DNA of 7,135 nucleotides from Candidatus Cloacimonadota bacterium (GTDB taxonomy: Bacteria > Cloacimonadota > Cloacimonadia > Cloacimonadales > Cloacimonadaceae), in the NCBI GenBank assembly GCA_017996595.1, contig JAGOGT010000057.1, positions 1-7,135 on the forward strand, read 5' to 3'. Within the stretch, counting starts at the first letter, position 1; each line of letters starts with the position of its first letter. Positions 6,665-7,135 of this stretch are shown here, one piece after another. A program made the position numbers and the translations under genes. The notes beneath the pieces were generated by a model. It ran no database searches and was not told the origin of the DNA. It saw only the letters and a list, made by a program, of their open reading frames with translations.

Positions 6665-7135
6665 ATGTTCCTGCCTTGGAGGTACTTAATCATTTCCAGG
6701 AGCGCAAATTCAGCAGCTTTATGCCGGATGGAATCTCGCTCCCCATTAAATATCTGCTTACTGGTCCAGCTATTGTCCATGGTTTCAAATCCAAAAAATA
6801 CTGTCCCTACAGGTTTTTCAGAGCTTCCACCCTCTGGTCCTGCGATACCGGTAACGGAAATTGCGAAACTTGATTCTGTCAACCTTTTTATTCCCTTGGC
6901 CATTGCTTTGGCGCATTCTGTGCTAACTGCCCCATGAAGCTCAAGGATGGCAGCGGGTACCTTCAAGGTTTCTTGCTTCATGCTGTTGGCATAGGAAACC
7001 ACTCCTCCCAGGTAGCACTGCGAAGCTCCGGAAACGTCGGTGATAAACTTTTGAACCCATCCCCCCGTGCATGATTCGGCGATAGAGATGCTTGCATTTC
7101 TCGTATTTAGCAATTCCAGCAGCACCGAGGCCGGA
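6661..7135 (-). CDS. pncC: CinA C-terminal domain / nicotinamide-nucleotide amidohydrolase (cut by right edge)
   Basis: This family deamidates nicotinamide mononucleotide to nicotinate mononucleotide, recycling NMN from NAD-consuming reactions such as NAD-dependent DNA ligation. Numbered from the GTG at 7125, the signatures are AESCTGGW (16-23, holding the proposed catalytic Ser), the GASQCYLGGVVSYANSMKQETL block (33-54), HGAVSTECAKAMAKG (64-78), VTGIAGPEGGSSEKPVGTV (91-109) and FNGERDSIRHKAAEFALLEM (126-145). The domain is intact and ends with a TGA that overlaps the purD TTG start as TTGA. The frame has no stop between 7125 and the edge at 7135, and no ribosome site precedes the GTG. Family members have more residues before the AESCTGG motif, so the real start probably lies beyond the window. 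Whether this is a stand-alone PncC (about 160 aa) or the tail of a full CinA (about 410 aa, with an N-terminal MoaB-like domain) cannot be decided here. Confidence 0.93.
   Translation of the reverse strand, partial: PASVLLELLNTRNASISIAESCTGGWVQKFITDVSGASQCYLGGVVSYANSMKQETLKVPAAILELHGAVSTECAKAMAKGIKRLTESSFAISVTGIAGPEGGSSEKPVGTVFFGFETMDNSWTSKQIFNGERDSIRHKAAEFALLEMIKYLQGRNI
6665..6677 (-). promoter_or_regulatory. Ribosome binding site deciding the TTG start of purD
   Basis: The minus strand reads AAGGCAGGAACAT immediately before the TTG at 6664. AGGA (6672-6669) lies 4 bases upstream of the start, and AAGG (6677-6674) lies 9 bases upstream. The site sits inside the last codons of pncC, and its stop and the purD start share TTGA, so coupled translation is likely. 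It supports the TTG as a true start. Confidence 0.55.

Noticed and set aside
7123..7125. GTG at 7125 as the true start of the pncC gene
   Set aside because: The frame stays open to the edge, the ten bases upstream hold no Shine-Dalgarno site, and the AESCTGG motif would be unusually near the N-terminus. A start outside the window is more likely.
1..7135. Mobile elements, CRISPR arrays, RNA genes, integration sites
   Set aside because: No inverted terminal repeats, spaced direct repeats, tRNA-like cloverleaf or rRNA sequence was noticed, and nearly every base lies within one of four intact or edge-cut genes.

Overview
The window is a compact, fully minus-strand gene cluster carrying four genes. 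In transcription order (right to left) they are: a CinA C-terminal/PncC-type nicotinamide-nucleotide amidohydrolase (cut by the right edge), purD (phosphoribosylamine-glycine ligase), a very large PorU-type C25 cysteine peptidase (the sortase of the type IX secretion system, T9SS), and the start of a PorV-type outer-membrane barrel (cut by the left edge). There is almost no non-coding DNA. pncC and purD overlap by TTGA, purD meets porU at an ATGA, and porU and porV are 12 bases apart. That gap is a Shine-Dalgarno sequence. No promoter, terminator, RNA gene, mobile element, repeat array or CRISPR was seen, and no stretch of 300 bases lacks a gene.

How the genes work together: PorU and PorV are known partners in the T9SS attachment complex on the outer surface of the outer membrane. 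PorV shuttles cargo that carries a C-terminal sorting domain. PorU removes that domain and attaches the cargo to the surface glycolipid. The two genes are also adjacent in Porphyromonas gingivalis, so the order here looks like conserved synteny. The PorU reading rests on several independent marks: a C25-propeptide-like N-terminus, a His/Cys dyad 33 residues apart as in gingipain RgpB, a late Ig-like domain of PorU type, and a C-terminal sorting-type domain. PncC (NMN recycling) and PurD (purine synthesis) are housekeeping enzymes that share the transcript but have no obvious functional link to secretion.

Organism: a Gram-negative bacterium with a T9SS. Three of the four genes have recognisable Shine-Dalgarno sites at sensible spacing. 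Bacteroidota proper mostly lack these sites, so a T9SS-bearing relative outside Bacteroidota is more likely. The style of the long Ig-rich surface protein ending in a YPNP...NGVYFYR domain fits Candidatus Cloacimonadota best, with Fibrobacterota, Marinimicrobia and similar FCB-group lineages as alternatives. This placement is inference. TGA and TAG both act as stops, consistent with the standard bacterial code.

The window does not contain an obviously unknown system. The most noteworthy items are the enlarged PorU, with several hundred extra residues between the peptidase and the PorU-type Ig domain, and the apparent coupling of T9SS genes to a purine/NAD housekeeping operon.
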